DNA of 41,291 nucleotides from Galactobacter valiniphilus (GTDB lineage: Bacteria > Actinomycetota > Actinomycetes > Actinomycetales > Micrococcaceae). The stretch lies in contig NZ_QQXK01000031.1 of NCBI RefSeq assembly GCF_003575975.1, positions 1 through 41,291 of the forward strand. The letters are read 5' to 3'. The translations under genes and the position numbers were made by a program. The notes beneath the pieces are model-generated. The model did no database searches and was not told the DNA's origin. It saw only the letters and a list, made by a program, of their open reading frames with translations. The number at the start of each line of letters is the position of its first letter. Within the stretch, counting starts at the first letter, position 1. Positions 1 through 6,737 of the stretch are shown piece by piece.

Positions 1-1
1 C

Positions 2-82
2 AATCATCACCGACCCCACACCGGCATCGGAGGCCTCTCACCCATCGATCGCGTCCACAACGTCAGTGGGAAGAACACCTAG
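2..82 (+). pseudogene. IS481-family transposase, C-terminal remnant
   Basis: The first 82 bases read in one frame to a TAG stop. The 26 residues start NHHRPHTGIGG, continue with LSPIDRVHNVSGKN and end in Thr. This NxxRPHxxLGGxxPIxRVNNV-type ending is the usual C-terminus of IS481-family DDE transposases. The gene runs in from outside the window, so its integrity upstream is unknown. Its stop codon lies inside the CTAG sequence duplicated by the adjacent IS5-family insertion, so the insertion may have left the protein intact. Confidence 0.7.
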
Positions 83-714
83 GGCGTGTCTCCCAATAGG
101 CGTGTCCAGTTGAGGACGGCGCAGAGGGTGACGCCGGCGCGGTAGGTGATCGCGAGTTTGTCGAACCGGGTGGCGATCCCGCGCCATTGCTTGGCGAGGG
201 CGAAGAAACGCTCGACGACGTTGCGGCCCTTGTAGGCGTCGGCATCGAGGCCGGGCGGTCTGCCGCCACGCCGGCCGCGTCGCTTGCGTGCGGCCGCTTG
301 GTCGCGCTTGTCGGGGATCACGGCCTTGATCCTGCGGCGGCGTAGTTCGCTGCGGATCACACCGGTCGCATACGCGCGGTCTGCGATCACCGCATCGGGT
401 CGGGTGCGCGGTCGGCCAATACCGATTCGGGGAACGTGGATCTCAGCGAGGACCTGTGTGAGCATCGCGCCGTCGTTGCGCTGCCCGCCGGTGACAATCA
501 TCGCCAACGGCCTGCCGTGCCCGTCGACGGCCTGATGGATCTTCGTTGTCAGGCCACCACGGGAGCGACCGATGCCGTGACCGGGTGGCTCAATCTCGTG
601 CCAGGGCAGATTCTTGTGATTCGATCCTGCCCCCCTGTGTCCTGCTCGGGGCGAGTCGTGTTCGTCGCGTGCTGATGCGCACGCGCGATCGTCGCGTCGA
701 TCGACACAGCCCAA
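79..714 (-). CDS. IS5-family transposase, downstream frame (orfB)
   Basis: This frame carries the C-terminal catalytic half: GIGRSRGGLTTKIHQAVDG, the second catalytic Asp in AVIADRAYAT, and the catalytic Glu in NVVERFFALAKQWRGIATR. Family-like sequence begins only just after the G6 run at 630-635, so the residues read from 714 to about 636 are probably not used. A -1 slip on the G run joins orfA to orfB. The TAG stop (79-81) falls partly in the target duplication rather than in the element. Confidence 0.75.
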   Translation of the reverse strand: MGCVDRRDDRACASARDEHDSPRAGHRGAGSNHKNLPWHEIEPPGHGIGRSRGGLTTKIHQAVDGHGRPLAMIVTGGQRNDGAMLTQVLAEIHVPRIGIGRPRTRPDAVIADRAYATGVIRSELRRRRIKAVIPDKRDQAAARKRRGRRGGRPPGLDADAYKGRNVVERFFALAKQWRGIATRFDKLAITYRAGVTLCAVLNWTRLLGDTP

Positions 715-1010
715 TCGATCTTCCCGGCCGCGTCAGCCTCGGCGAGGATCTGCTTCAGCACGCGATCCCACGTGCCGTCCCCGGCATACCGACGGTGCCG
801 CTTCCACACCGTCTGCCACGGGCCGAAGGGCTCCCGGGGCAGATCACGCCACGGAATCCCGGTGCGGAACCGGTAGGCGATACCCTCCACAACCCGCCGG
901 TTATCACCGAACGGGTGACCGCGGCGCCCCGAGTTCGAGGGCAGAAGCGGCTCAATCCGCTCCCACTGCTTATCCGTGAACACCCGATACCGCGAACCCG
1001 TCGACCTCAC
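549..1010 (-). CDS. IS5-family transposase, upstream frame (orfA)
   Basis: This frame encodes the N-terminal part of an IS5/IS427-group transposase: FTDKQWERIEPLLPS (DUF4096-like), the G(T)PWRDLP motif, and the first catalytic Asp in VSIDATIARAHQH. A GTG at 1010 is the likeliest start inside the element; no strong ribosome site is visible. The reading frame runs into a run of six G (630-635, coding strand) and then diverges from the family sequence. The rest of the transposase is in the -1 frame, so orfA alone lacks the second and third catalytic acids. Confidence 0.75.
   Translation of the reverse strand: MRSTGSRYRVFTDKQWERIEPLLPSNSGRRGHPFGDNRRVVEGIAYRFRTGIPWRDLPREPFGPWQTVWKRHRRYAGDGTWDRVLKQILAEADAAGKIDWAVSIDATIARAHQHATNTTRPEQDTGGQDRITRICPGTRLSHPVTASVAPVVA
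630..635 (-). other. Candidate -1 programmed frameshift site
   Basis: The coding strand reads ACAGGGGGGCAGG. Upstream of the G6 run the orfA frame matches IS5-family transposases, downstream the -1 frame does. This is the arrangement expected for programmed frameshifting in two-ORF IS5 elements. A simple indel mutation is the alternative. Confidence 0.6.
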
Positions 1011-1170
1011 CCTGCCAGCATCCCGCGAGCCCCACCAAACATATGGGAGACACGCCCTAGTGCTGTGCCGCCAAACGTGCCCCGACCGGTCCCACGCCCG
1101 GCCCGCCGCCCACCCGACCACGCGCCGTCGGGCAGCGCCACCGCCCGCCGAAGCCCGCGAGGACACCAAG

Positions 1171-1207
1171 CGGCGCCCCGTCCTCCATGACGATGGACGG
1201 GGCGCCG
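1171..1207. terminator. Hairpin downstream of the aldehyde dehydrogenase gene
   Basis: Inverted repeat CGGCGCCCCGTCC (1171-1183) / GGACGGGGCGCCG (1195-1207), a perfect 13-bp stem with an 11-nt loop. It lies about 107 bp after the minus-strand stop of the dehydrogenase. No U-tract follows, as is common in high-GC actinobacteria. At 1118-1134 there is also a solitary CCACGCGCCGTCGGGCA half-site of the repeat family discussed in the findings. Nothing else is evident in 1061-1313. Confidence 0.6.
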
Positions 1208-1313
1208 AGTCGTGTGCTCTGGCGAGAGCTGCGGCGGGCCCTCCCCCACATCCAAGGGGAGGACCGCCGCGTACCGCCCGGGCCGCTGTTCACACGGCGC
1301 CGGGCGGAAGCGA

Positions 1314-2747
1314 TCAGAAGTTGATCACGTGCGGCTGGCCGAGGTGCTTGAGGCCCTCGACGCCGAACTCCAGGCCGAAACCGGACTGCTTGGCGCCACC
1401 GAAGGGCATGCGCGGGTCGATCGCGCCGTGCTTGTTGATCCACGTGGTGCCGGCCTCGAGGCGGGCGGCCACCTCAAGCGCGCGCTCGCGGTTGGAGGAC
1501 CACACGGAGGAACCGAGGCCGACCTCGAGGGCGTTGGCCCACTCGATGGCCTGCTCCAGATCGGTGTACTTGATGATCGGCAGGGCCGGGCCGAACTGCT
1601 CCTCGGTGACCAGCGGGTTGTCGTTGTCGATGTCGGCGATCAGCGTGGTCGGGTAGAAGAAGCCAACGGCGTCCTCGGACGGGGCCTCTCCGCCGATCAG
1701 CACGCGGGCGCCGGAGTCCTTGGCCGCCTGGACGAGGTCCTTGACGATGGTGAACTGGGCCTTGTTCTGCAGCGGGCCGAGGACGTTCTCCTCGGAGAGA
1801 CCAACGCCCATCGGGGAGGCCTGGGCGACCTTGACGAGCTCCTCGCACACCTGCTCGTAGATGGACTCGGGGACGTAGAGGCGCTTCAGGGCGGCGCAGG
1901 TCTGGCCCGTGTTGATGAACGCGCCCCAGAAGAGGTCGGCGGCGATGGCGGCCGGATCGGCGTCGTCCAGCACGATGCCGGCGTCGTTGCCGCCCAGCTC
2001 CATGGTGGTGCGCTTCAGGGTGTCGGCGGCGGCCTTGACGATCGCCTTGCCGGCCGGGGTGGAGCCCGTGAACATGATCTTGTCGATGCCCTCGTGGGTG
2101 GTCATGGCGTTGCCGACCACGCGGTCGCCCGCGACGATCTGCAGCACGCCGGCCGGGAGGACCTCGTTCATGACGTTGATCATGGCCGTGACGCACAGGG
2201 CCGTGTAGCCGGAGGGCTTCACGATGACCGTGTTGCCCATGCGCAGCGACGGGGCGATCTGCCAGATGCCGATCATCATGGGCCAGTTCCACGGGCCGAT
2301 GGCGCCCACGACGCCCAGCGGGCGGTAGTGCAGCTCGGCGCGGCCGGACTCGTCGTCGAAGAGGACCTCGGGCTCCAGCTCGAAGGAGGCGGTGGCGCGC
2401 AGCCACGCCGAGCAGGCACCGACCTCGAAGCGAGCGTTCGGGCCGTTCAGCGGCTTGCCCTGCTCACGCGAAAGCAGCACGGCGAGCTCCTCGGCGCGCT
2501 CCTCGATGGCGTCGGCGGCCTTGAGCATGTAGGCCTGGCGCTCAGCCAGCGGCAGCGCGGCCCAGGACTTCTGCGCGGCGCGGGCCGTCTCGACGGCGGC
2601 GTCAACATCGGCCTCGGTCACGGCCGGGACGAAGCCGACGAGCTCGCCGGTGGCCGGGTCGAAGATCTCGCGGCCGGCCTCGGCCAGGCCGAACGCCTGG
2701 CGCAGCTCCTGCGAGGTGGGGTACGTGGTGGTGGCTTCAGCGGACAT
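1314..2747 (-). CDS. Aldehyde dehydrogenase (NAD(P)-dependent), amine-catabolic
   Basis: This 477-residue protein is a full-length ALDH-superfamily enzyme. The signatures are GPWNWP at 151-156 (catalytic-site Asn154), Lys177 in VKPSG for cofactor binding, the general-base Glu250 in MELGG, and the nucleophile Cys284 in GQTCAA. The ATG is preceded by AAGGA about 9 bases upstream. It lies next to an amine-type permease, a FeaR-like regulator and a copper amine oxidase, so its likely job is to oxidise the aldehyde released from a primary amine (phenylacetaldehyde-like) to the acid. A CRP-like palindrome lies 75 bp upstream of the start. The substrate is inferred from context; a general succinate-semialdehyde or betaine-aldehyde role cannot be excluded. 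Confidence 0.9.
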   Translation of the reverse strand: MSAEATTTYPTSQELRQAFGLAEAGREIFDPATGELVGFVPAVTEADVDAAVETARAAQKSWAALPLAERQAYMLKAADAIEERAEELAVLLSREQGKPLNGPNARFEVGACSAWLRATASFELEPEVLFDDESGRAELHYRPLGVVGAIGPWNWPMMIGIWQIAPSLRMGNTVIVKPSGYTALCVTAMINVMNEVLPAGVLQIVAGDRVVGNAMTTHEGIDKIMFTGSTPAGKAIVKAAADTLKRTTMELGGNDAGIVLDDADPAAIAADLFWGAFINTGQTCAALKRLYVPESIYEQVCEELVKVAQASPMGVGLSEENVLGPLQNKAQFTIVKDLVQAAKDSGARVLIGGEAPSEDAVGFFYPTTLIADIDNDNPLVTEEQFGPALPIIKYTDLEQAIEWANALEVGLGSSVWSSNRERALEVAARLEAGTTWINKHGAIDPRMPFGGAKQSGFGLEFGVEGLKHLGQPHVINF

Positions 2748-2821
2748 GCGGGTGAGTCCTTCCGTGGTTCTGCTTCGGATGCGGGCTCACGCCCGCGTTC
2801 CTTCCAGCATGCTCGGGTCTT

Positions 2822-2835
2822 GTGAGCGGGGCCAC
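2822..2835. promoter_or_regulatory. CRP-like operator upstream of aldehyde dehydrogenase
   Basis: GTGAGCGGGGCCAC (with a leading T: TGTGA-N6-CCAC). It is 13/14 identical to the site upstream of the MFS gene at 12630. It lies 75-88 bp upstream of the dehydrogenase ATG. Part of a set of seven similar sites in this window. Confidence 0.45.
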
Positions 2836-2862
2836 GGCATCCCGGCACGCGCTTTGTCTTTG

Positions 2863-2990
2863 AGTGCACGACGGCGCGCGCCCACCTCGGGCGGGTCGGC
2901 CGCGCTGGGCGCGGCGCACCACCGGGAGGCGCGCGGTGGTGCGGCACGCACGGTCCGGGCCACGCGCCGTCGTGCGCCACCGAGGTGCGT
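2863..2990. repeat. GC-rich nested inverted repeats upstream of the ALDH gene
   Basis: GCACGACGGCGCG (2866-2878) is matched by its complement CGCGCCGTCGTGC (2963-2975). Inside lies GCACCACCG / CGGTGGTGC (2916-2942), and CACCTCGG (2883-2890) pairs with CCGAGGTG (2980-2987). The outer arms contain the ACGACGGCG repeat found elsewhere in the window. No protein-like frame was found here. Together with the long hairpin at 2995-3053 this accounts for most of the 357-bp gap between the permease and the dehydrogenase. Confidence 0.55.
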
Positions 2991-2994
2991 CCAG

Positions 2995-3053
2995 CATCAA
3001 CAAAACGACGGGAGAAAAGTCGCATGGACTTTTCTCCCGTCGTTTTGTTGATG
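2995..3053. terminator. Perfect 27-bp-stem hairpin after the permease gene
   Basis: Left arm 2995-3021 and right arm 3027-3053 are perfect reverse complements with a 5-nt loop (GCATG). The stem is markedly A/T-richer than its surroundings and holds AAAACGACGGGAGAAAAG. It starts about 50 bp after the permease stop (3106, minus strand) and probably terminates that transcript. The stem is far longer than a normal intrinsic terminator and belongs to the long-palindrome family in the findings. Confidence 0.7.
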
Positions 3054-3105
3054 TTTTCTACGGGCGGGCGGCAGGGCGGGCCAGCGACCCGGCGGGCGGC
3101 GATCC

Positions 3106-4608
3106 TTAGAGGCCCACGCCCTCCGCGTCCTCGGCGGCGGAGCCGTGGCCGATGCGGGCGAAGCGCTCCGGCGAGGTGCCGCGCAACCACATGGCCCACA
3201 GGGCACCGATCACGCCGGGCAGCAGCGCGATGAGCGGCAGCAGCCAGTTCAGGACGTTGCCGGGCTCGAGGCCCACCAGCACGGGGAACTGGATGATGAT
3301 CGTGACCACCAGGATGCCCAGCGCCACGCCGGCGATCAGCGGGGCCACCACGCGGGTGAAGACGCCGTGGCCGTCGGGGTTGCGGCGCAGGAACACGAGG
3401 GCGGCGAAGCTCGTCAGTGCCATGAGGGCCACCAGGCCCAGGGCACCCACGTTGGTCAGCCACGTGAAGAGCGTGAGGACCGGGAACATGATCGGGTCCT
3501 CGGCGCCGGCACCGGCGACCGCGAAGATCAGCAGGACCACCATGGCGAGCGCCGACTGGGTCAGCGAGCCGGCCACGGGGGCCCGGCCCACGCCGCGCGA
3601 GGTCGCGAGGAAGGACGGCAGGGCACCCTCGCGGGCCAGGGAGCGCAGGTAGCGCGAGACCACGTTGTGGAAGGAGACCAGCGCGGCCAGCAGCGAGGTC
3701 ACGAAGAGCACCTGGCCCAGCTGCACGGCCCACACGGGCAGCGCGGAGCCGAGCATCGCGAAGACCACGCCGGGGCCGTTCGTCGCGGAGTTTTCGACGA
3801 CTTTGGAGGCACCCTCGCCCATGACCATGGCCCACGCGGAGAAGGCGTAGAACACGGCGATGACGATCACGGCGCCGAAGGTGGCGCGACGGACGGTGTT
3901 GCGGGGATCGCGCACCTCGTCGGTGTAGATGGCGCCGGACTCGAAGCCCATGAACGCGGCGACGGAGAAGGCCAGGACGGCGCCGACGCCGCCCGTGAAC
4001 AGCTCGCCCGGGGCAAAGCCGGCGGCGGAGATGCCCTCCGGCGCGGTGCCGATCGCGATGAAGTCGTAGACAAACACCACGAGGAACTCGAGCGCCACGA
4101 GGATGCCGAGCACCTTGGCGGAGAGGTCAACGGCGTTCACGCCGAGCACGCCGACGATCACCCAGCCGCCGAGCGCGCAGGCCCACCACGGGACCGTGAT
4201 CGAGAAGACCGAGGCGAACAGGTCGGCCGTGGCGAAGCCGAACATGCCGTAGATGCCGATCTGCATGGCGTTGTAGGCAACGATCGCGACCCACGCGGCG
4301 GCGACGCCGGGCACGCGCCCCAGGCCGCGGGCCACGTAGGAGTAGAACGCTCCGGCCGTCTGCACCTTGGAGGAGAGCGCGGAGAAGCCGACGGCAAAGA
4401 GCGCCAGGATCACACCCAGAACCACGAAGGACAGCGGGATGCCGAGCACCGAGGTGACGGCAAAGTTACTGGTGGTGCCGCCGGCAACCACCGTGAGGGG
4501 CGCGGACGCGGCGATGATCATGAGGACCAGCGACAGCGTGCCGATCTTGGGGGGCGCCGCGGACGTCGTGCCGGACGTCGCGGGGGCCGCGGTGCGAGAG
4601 CTGCTCAC
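3106..4608 (-). CDS. APC-superfamily amino acid/amine permease
   Basis: A 500-residue integral membrane protein with about 12 hydrophobic segments. Its N-terminal part (KIGTLSLVLMIIAASAPLTVVAGG) is typical of APC amino acid transporters. GTG is the start, with GGAGG eight bases upstream. There is no signal peptide; the N-terminal 20 residues are Ala/Ser/Thr-rich and cytosolic. It lies between the amine aldehyde dehydrogenase and the FeaR-like regulator, all on the same strand, so the likely cargo is the primary amine or aromatic amino acid handled by the amine oxidase. A CRP-like site lies 42 bp upstream. The substrate cannot be read from sequence. Confidence 0.88.
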   Translation of the reverse strand: MSSSRTAAPATSGTTSAAPPKIGTLSLVLMIIAASAPLTVVAGGTTSNFAVTSVLGIPLSFVVLGVILALFAVGFSALSSKVQTAGAFYSYVARGLGRVPGVAAAWVAIVAYNAMQIGIYGMFGFATADLFASVFSITVPWWACALGGWVIVGVLGVNAVDLSAKVLGILVALEFLVVFVYDFIAIGTAPEGISAAGFAPGELFTGGVGAVLAFSVAAFMGFESGAIYTDEVRDPRNTVRRATFGAVIVIAVFYAFSAWAMVMGEGASKVVENSATNGPGVVFAMLGSALPVWAVQLGQVLFVTSLLAALVSFHNVVSRYLRSLAREGALPSFLATSRGVGRAPVAGSLTQSALAMVVLLIFAVAGAGAEDPIMFPVLTLFTWLTNVGALGLVALMALTSFAALVFLRRNPDGHGVFTRVVAPLIAGVALGILVVTIIIQFPVLVGLEPGNVLNWLLPLIALLPGVIGALWAMWLRGTSPERFARIGHGSAAEDAEGVGL

Positions 4609-4649
4609 AGCTACACCTCCAGGCAGGGGAATCGAGTGGATACTCCAGG

Positions 4650-4663
4650 GTGGCCCGGATCAC
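4650..4663. promoter_or_regulatory. CRP-like operator upstream of the APC permease
   Basis: GTGGCCCGGATCAC; on the coding strand with flank it reads TGTGATCCGGGCCACC (TGTGA-N6-CCAC). It is centred about 49 bp upstream of the GTG start and shares the TGATCCGG core with the sites at 5856 and 17483. Confidence 0.5.
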
Positions 4664-4763
4664 AGGCCCGTGTCTGTCATTGCCCCGCACGCCAGTTGAC
4701 GATGCGTGCGCGGCCTGACGACTCCCGCCCGCGGCGCGCCTTGCGGGCGGCGAGCGGAGACCA

Positions 4764-4806
4764 GAATGCCCGACGGCGTGTGGTGACCACACGCCGTCGG
4801 GCATTC
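4764..4806. terminator. 21-bp-stem hairpin after the AraC-type gene
   Basis: Perfect inverted repeat: arms 4764-4784 and 4786-4806 around a single base. The core is CCCGACGGCGTGTGG. It lies immediately downstream of the AraC-type stop (4825, minus strand). It is a complete two-armed copy of the CCACRCGSCGTCGGGCA repeat family. Confidence 0.7.
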
Positions 4807-4824
4807 CTCACGCGGTGGGCCGCC

Positions 4825-5790
4825 TCAGGCGGCCTCGGCCCGCCGCTCCTCGGAGGGCGAGCAACCGTACGCGGCGCGGTAGAGCCGCGAGAAGTGGGCG
4901 GGGTCCGGCAGGCCCCAGCGGGCGGCGACGACGCCGACGGGGATGGTGCGCTGCGCCGGGTCCTGCAGATCGGCACGGGCGCGCTCGAGGCGGCGGCGGC
5001 GGATCCACGCGGCGACGGTGCTGCCGGTGTCATCGAAGAGCTTGTAGAGCGCGCGGACGGACATGTAATGCGCGTCGGCCACGAGCTGCGGGCTCAGGCG
5101 CGGGTCGACGAGATGGTCCTCGATGAAGCGGTGCACACGGCGCAGTGTGCCGCGGCGGCCGGATTCGGTGTCGCCGAGGCGGCGCTGCGCCTCGTCGTCG
5201 CACAGGGTGACGATGAGTTCGAGGGTGTTGCCGACGAGGCGGCGGCCGTTGCCGGGCATCTGCGCCATGCGGCGCGCGAGGCCGCCCATGGTCGGCGCGA
5301 CCATGTCCAGCAGGCCGCCGTCGCCGCCGAGACGCAGGGCGGTCAGCTCGGCGACGTCCTCGGCGGTGGCGCCGAGGCGCTCGCGGGGCACCATAGCCAC
5401 GAAGATGCCGCACTCCTCCTCGAAGGTGAGGGAGTACGGGCGGGAGGTGTCGTAGACGGCGAGGTCGCCGGGGCGCAGGAGGGTCTCGCGGCCGTCCTGG
5501 ATAAGCAGGCCGTGGCCGGAGAGCTGCAGGGTGAACTTGAACTGACCGCCGCCGCCGGCCGCGATGAGGTCGTCGGTGCGGACCACGCGGTGTGCGCGGG
5601 CGTCAACGCGGGAGAGCGAGACGTCGTCGTAGCGGTGCGCCAGGATGCGCCCGGCGAAGGGGGTGGAGCTGATGGCCTCGGCGTGCAGGCCCACGAAGGC
5701 CGTGGAGGCGGCGCGCTGGAAGGACTCAAAGTCAACCGACTCGGCGAGGGTGTGCTCCTCGCGGGCGCGGGGCTGGGCGGTGGTCGTCAT
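4825..5790 (-). CDS. AraC-family regulator, FeaR-like
   Basis: A 321-residue transcription factor. Residues 1 to about 190 form an AraC_binding_2-type cupin-like sensor domain (for example QFKFTLQLSGHGLLIQDGR, LRPGDLAVYDTSRPYSL). Residues about 218-316 are the double helix-turn-helix domain, with LVADAHYMSVRALYKLFDDTG and the second-helix region WGLPDPAHFSRLYRAAYGCSPSEER. The architecture matches FeaR of Enterobacteria, which activates amine oxidase (tynA) and phenylacetaldehyde dehydrogenase (feaB), the same two gene types present here. The ATG has AGGAG/GGAG about 8 bases upstream. Its own promoter carries a perfect GTGATCCGGATCAC palindrome at the start site. Confidence 0.87.
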   Translation of the reverse strand: MTTTAQPRAREEHTLAESVDFESFQRAASTAFVGLHAEAISSTPFAGRILAHRYDDVSLSRVDARAHRVVRTDDLIAAGGGGQFKFTLQLSGHGLLIQDGRETLLRPGDLAVYDTSRPYSLTFEEECGIFVAMVPRERLGATAEDVAELTALRLGGDGGLLDMVAPTMGGLARRMAQMPGNGRRLVGNTLELIVTLCDDEAQRRLGDTESGRRGTLRRVHRFIEDHLVDPRLSPQLVADAHYMSVRALYKLFDDTGSTVAAWIRRRRLERARADLQDPAQRTIPVGVVAARWGLPDPAHFSRLYRAAYGCSPSEERRAEAA

Positions 5791-5855
5791 CGACGCGCTC
5801 CTCTCCTTGGAAGCTCCGTGGGTCCGGGCCTCGAGACGGGGGAGCTCATCAAGGG

Positions 5856-5869
5856 GTGATCCGGATCAC
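5856..5869. promoter_or_regulatory. Perfect CRP-like palindrome at the AraC-gene promoter
   Basis: GTGATCCGGATCAC, inside the 16-bp perfect palindrome GGTGATCCGGATCACC (5855-5870). It has the GTGA-N6-TCAC geometry of CRP/GlxR sites. It overlaps the predicted transcription start of the AraC-type gene (just downstream of its -10), a position more usual for repression than for activation. Confidence 0.55.
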
Positions 5870-5875
5870 CTGGAG

Positions 5876-5904
5876 AATCTACGCCGGGAGAGAGAAAAAG
5901 TCAC
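5876..5904 (-). promoter_or_regulatory. Predicted sigma-70-type promoter of the AraC-type gene
   Basis: On the minus strand: -35 GTGACT (5899-5904), 17-bp spacer, -10 TAGATT (5876-5881). The transcription start would be near 5869, about 80 bp upstream of the ATG. The palindrome at 5855-5870 begins 5 bp after the -10. Confidence 0.5.
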
Positions 5905-5956
5905 CCCGCCGAAAGCTGTGAGTCTTGCGCCGGCCACCTTGAGCGGTCCGCGGCGC

Positions 5957-6607
5957 TCAGCCCGCGGCGCCGTCCCGGGATTCACCCTCGGCATCCCCCT
6001 TGTCGGAGCCGGATCCCCACACAGCCCAGCCGTCGATGAGCTGGTCCAGCTGACCGCGCAGCGAGCGGCCGGAGCCGCCCACCGGGTCGATGACGCCGAC
6101 GATCTGGGCACCCTCGAAGAAGGTCAGGAGCGCCTCGGCGGCGTTGCTGACGCTCACGCCCTGGCGCACCTCGCCCGCGGCGAGCGCCTCGGCCACCCAG
6201 TCGGTGAGCCACTGTCGCCACTGCGCCTGCTGCTGCACCATGAGCTGGCCGGTCGCCGGGGACTGCGCCGCGAGCGCCCAGTAGGCCACCACGACGCGCG
6301 CCTCGTCCAGGGCCGCGGCATCCAGGGGCAGCACCTCTTGGGCGAAGGCGAGCACGGCGTCCCAGCCCCTCAGGCCGCGGACGCGGCGCTCGATCCGCGC
6401 GTTGGTGCGGGAAAAGACGTGCGTGAAGGTCGCTTCAAAGAGGGAGTCCTTCGTGGGGAAGTACGGCTTGATGGCGCCGTTGGAGAAGCCGGCCTCGGCG
6501 GCGAGCTCGCGCAGCGTGGCGCCCTCCACGCCGTTCTTGGCGATCACCTGCGAGGCGATTTCAACCAGTTCGCGGCGGCGGGCGTCGTGGTCGACGATCT
6601 TGGGCAC
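5957..6607 (-). CDS. TetR-family repressor (BetI-like)
   Basis: A 216-residue TetR-type protein. The DNA-binding domain spans roughly residues 6-55: ASQVIAKNGVEGATLRELAAEAGFSNGAIKPYFPTKDSLF is a classic TetR helix-turn-helix. The remainder is a helical ligand-binding domain. I choose GTG 6607 because AGGAG lies four bases upstream; GTG 6622 is in frame but has no ribosome site. It is transcribed away from the copper amine oxidase. A near-palindrome overlapping the oxidase promoter (6666-6679) is its likely operator, so it probably represses the oxidase and perhaps itself. The ligand is unknown. Confidence 0.82.
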   Translation of the reverse strand: MPKIVDHDARRRELVEIASQVIAKNGVEGATLRELAAEAGFSNGAIKPYFPTKDSLFEATFTHVFSRTNARIERRVRGLRGWDAVLAFAQEVLPLDAAALDEARVVVAYWALAAQSPATGQLMVQQQAQWRQWLTDWVAEALAAGEVRQGVSVSNAAEALLTFFEGAQIVGVIDPVGGSGRSLRGQLDQLIDGWAVWGSGSDKGDAEGESRDGAAG

Positions 6608-6637
6608 GGTGCTCCTGTTCACATGCTGAGGTGGGGC

Positions 6638-6666
6638 TTGTCACATCGTAGCCACTCGCCTATTCT
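6638..6666 (+). promoter_or_regulatory. Predicted promoter of the copper amine oxidase
   Basis: -35 TTGTCA (6638-6643), exactly 17 bp, -10 TATTCT (6661-6666). The start of transcription would be near 6673, giving a leader of about 65 nt to the ATG at 6738. Confidence 0.6.
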
Positions 6667-6679
6667 CTACGATCATAGA
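6666..6679. promoter_or_regulatory. Candidate TetR operator
   Basis: TCTACGATCATAGA is palindromic at 12 of 14 positions and overlaps the end of the -10 and the predicted start of transcription of the amine oxidase. Binding here would block initiation. It lies in the divergent region next to the TetR gene. Confidence 0.5.
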
Positions 6680-6680
6680 A

Positions 6681-6706
6681 AAAAGCGTGTCCGTCGTCAC
6701 GCTTTT
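6681..6706 (+). promoter_or_regulatory. Leader hairpin of the amine oxidase mRNA
   Basis: AAAAGCGTG (6681-6689) and CACGCTTTT (6698-6706) form a perfect 9-bp stem with an 8-nt loop in the predicted leader. It lies about 30 nt upstream of the start codon. It may stabilise the transcript or act as an attenuator; nothing distinguishes these. Confidence 0.35.
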
Positions 6707-6737
6707 CCTCGCGATTTTTCCCTCGGATCGGAGCACC

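Larger units (their letters stand above)
83..1056 (-). mobile_element. IS5-family insertion sequence with CTAG target duplication
   Basis: A 974-bp element is bounded by 13-bp terminal inverted repeats, GGCGTGTCTCCCA at 83-95 and its complement at 1044-1056. The tetranucleotide CTAG flanks both ends (79-82 and 1057-1060) as target-site duplication; CTAG/YTAR targets are typical of the IS5 family. Inside are two overlapping minus-strand reading frames making a DDE transposase. The ends look intact, so the copy may be active. Confidence 0.88.

Noticed and set aside
1212-2825. A 537-codon plus-strand open frame opposite the aldehyde dehydrogenase
   Set aside because: It is a mirror of the dehydrogenase gene, with Gly/Val/His-rich content typical of antisense frames in GC-rich DNA and no domain motifs.
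3145-5859. A 904-codon plus-strand open frame across the permease and AraC genes
   Set aside because: It runs antisense to two well-supported genes and has unnatural His/Asp/Gly-rich composition.
6609-6622. An eighth CRP-like site (GTGCTCCTGTTCAC) near the TetR start
   Set aside because: It overlaps the ribosome site and start of the TetR gene, where the sequence is explained by coding and translation signals.
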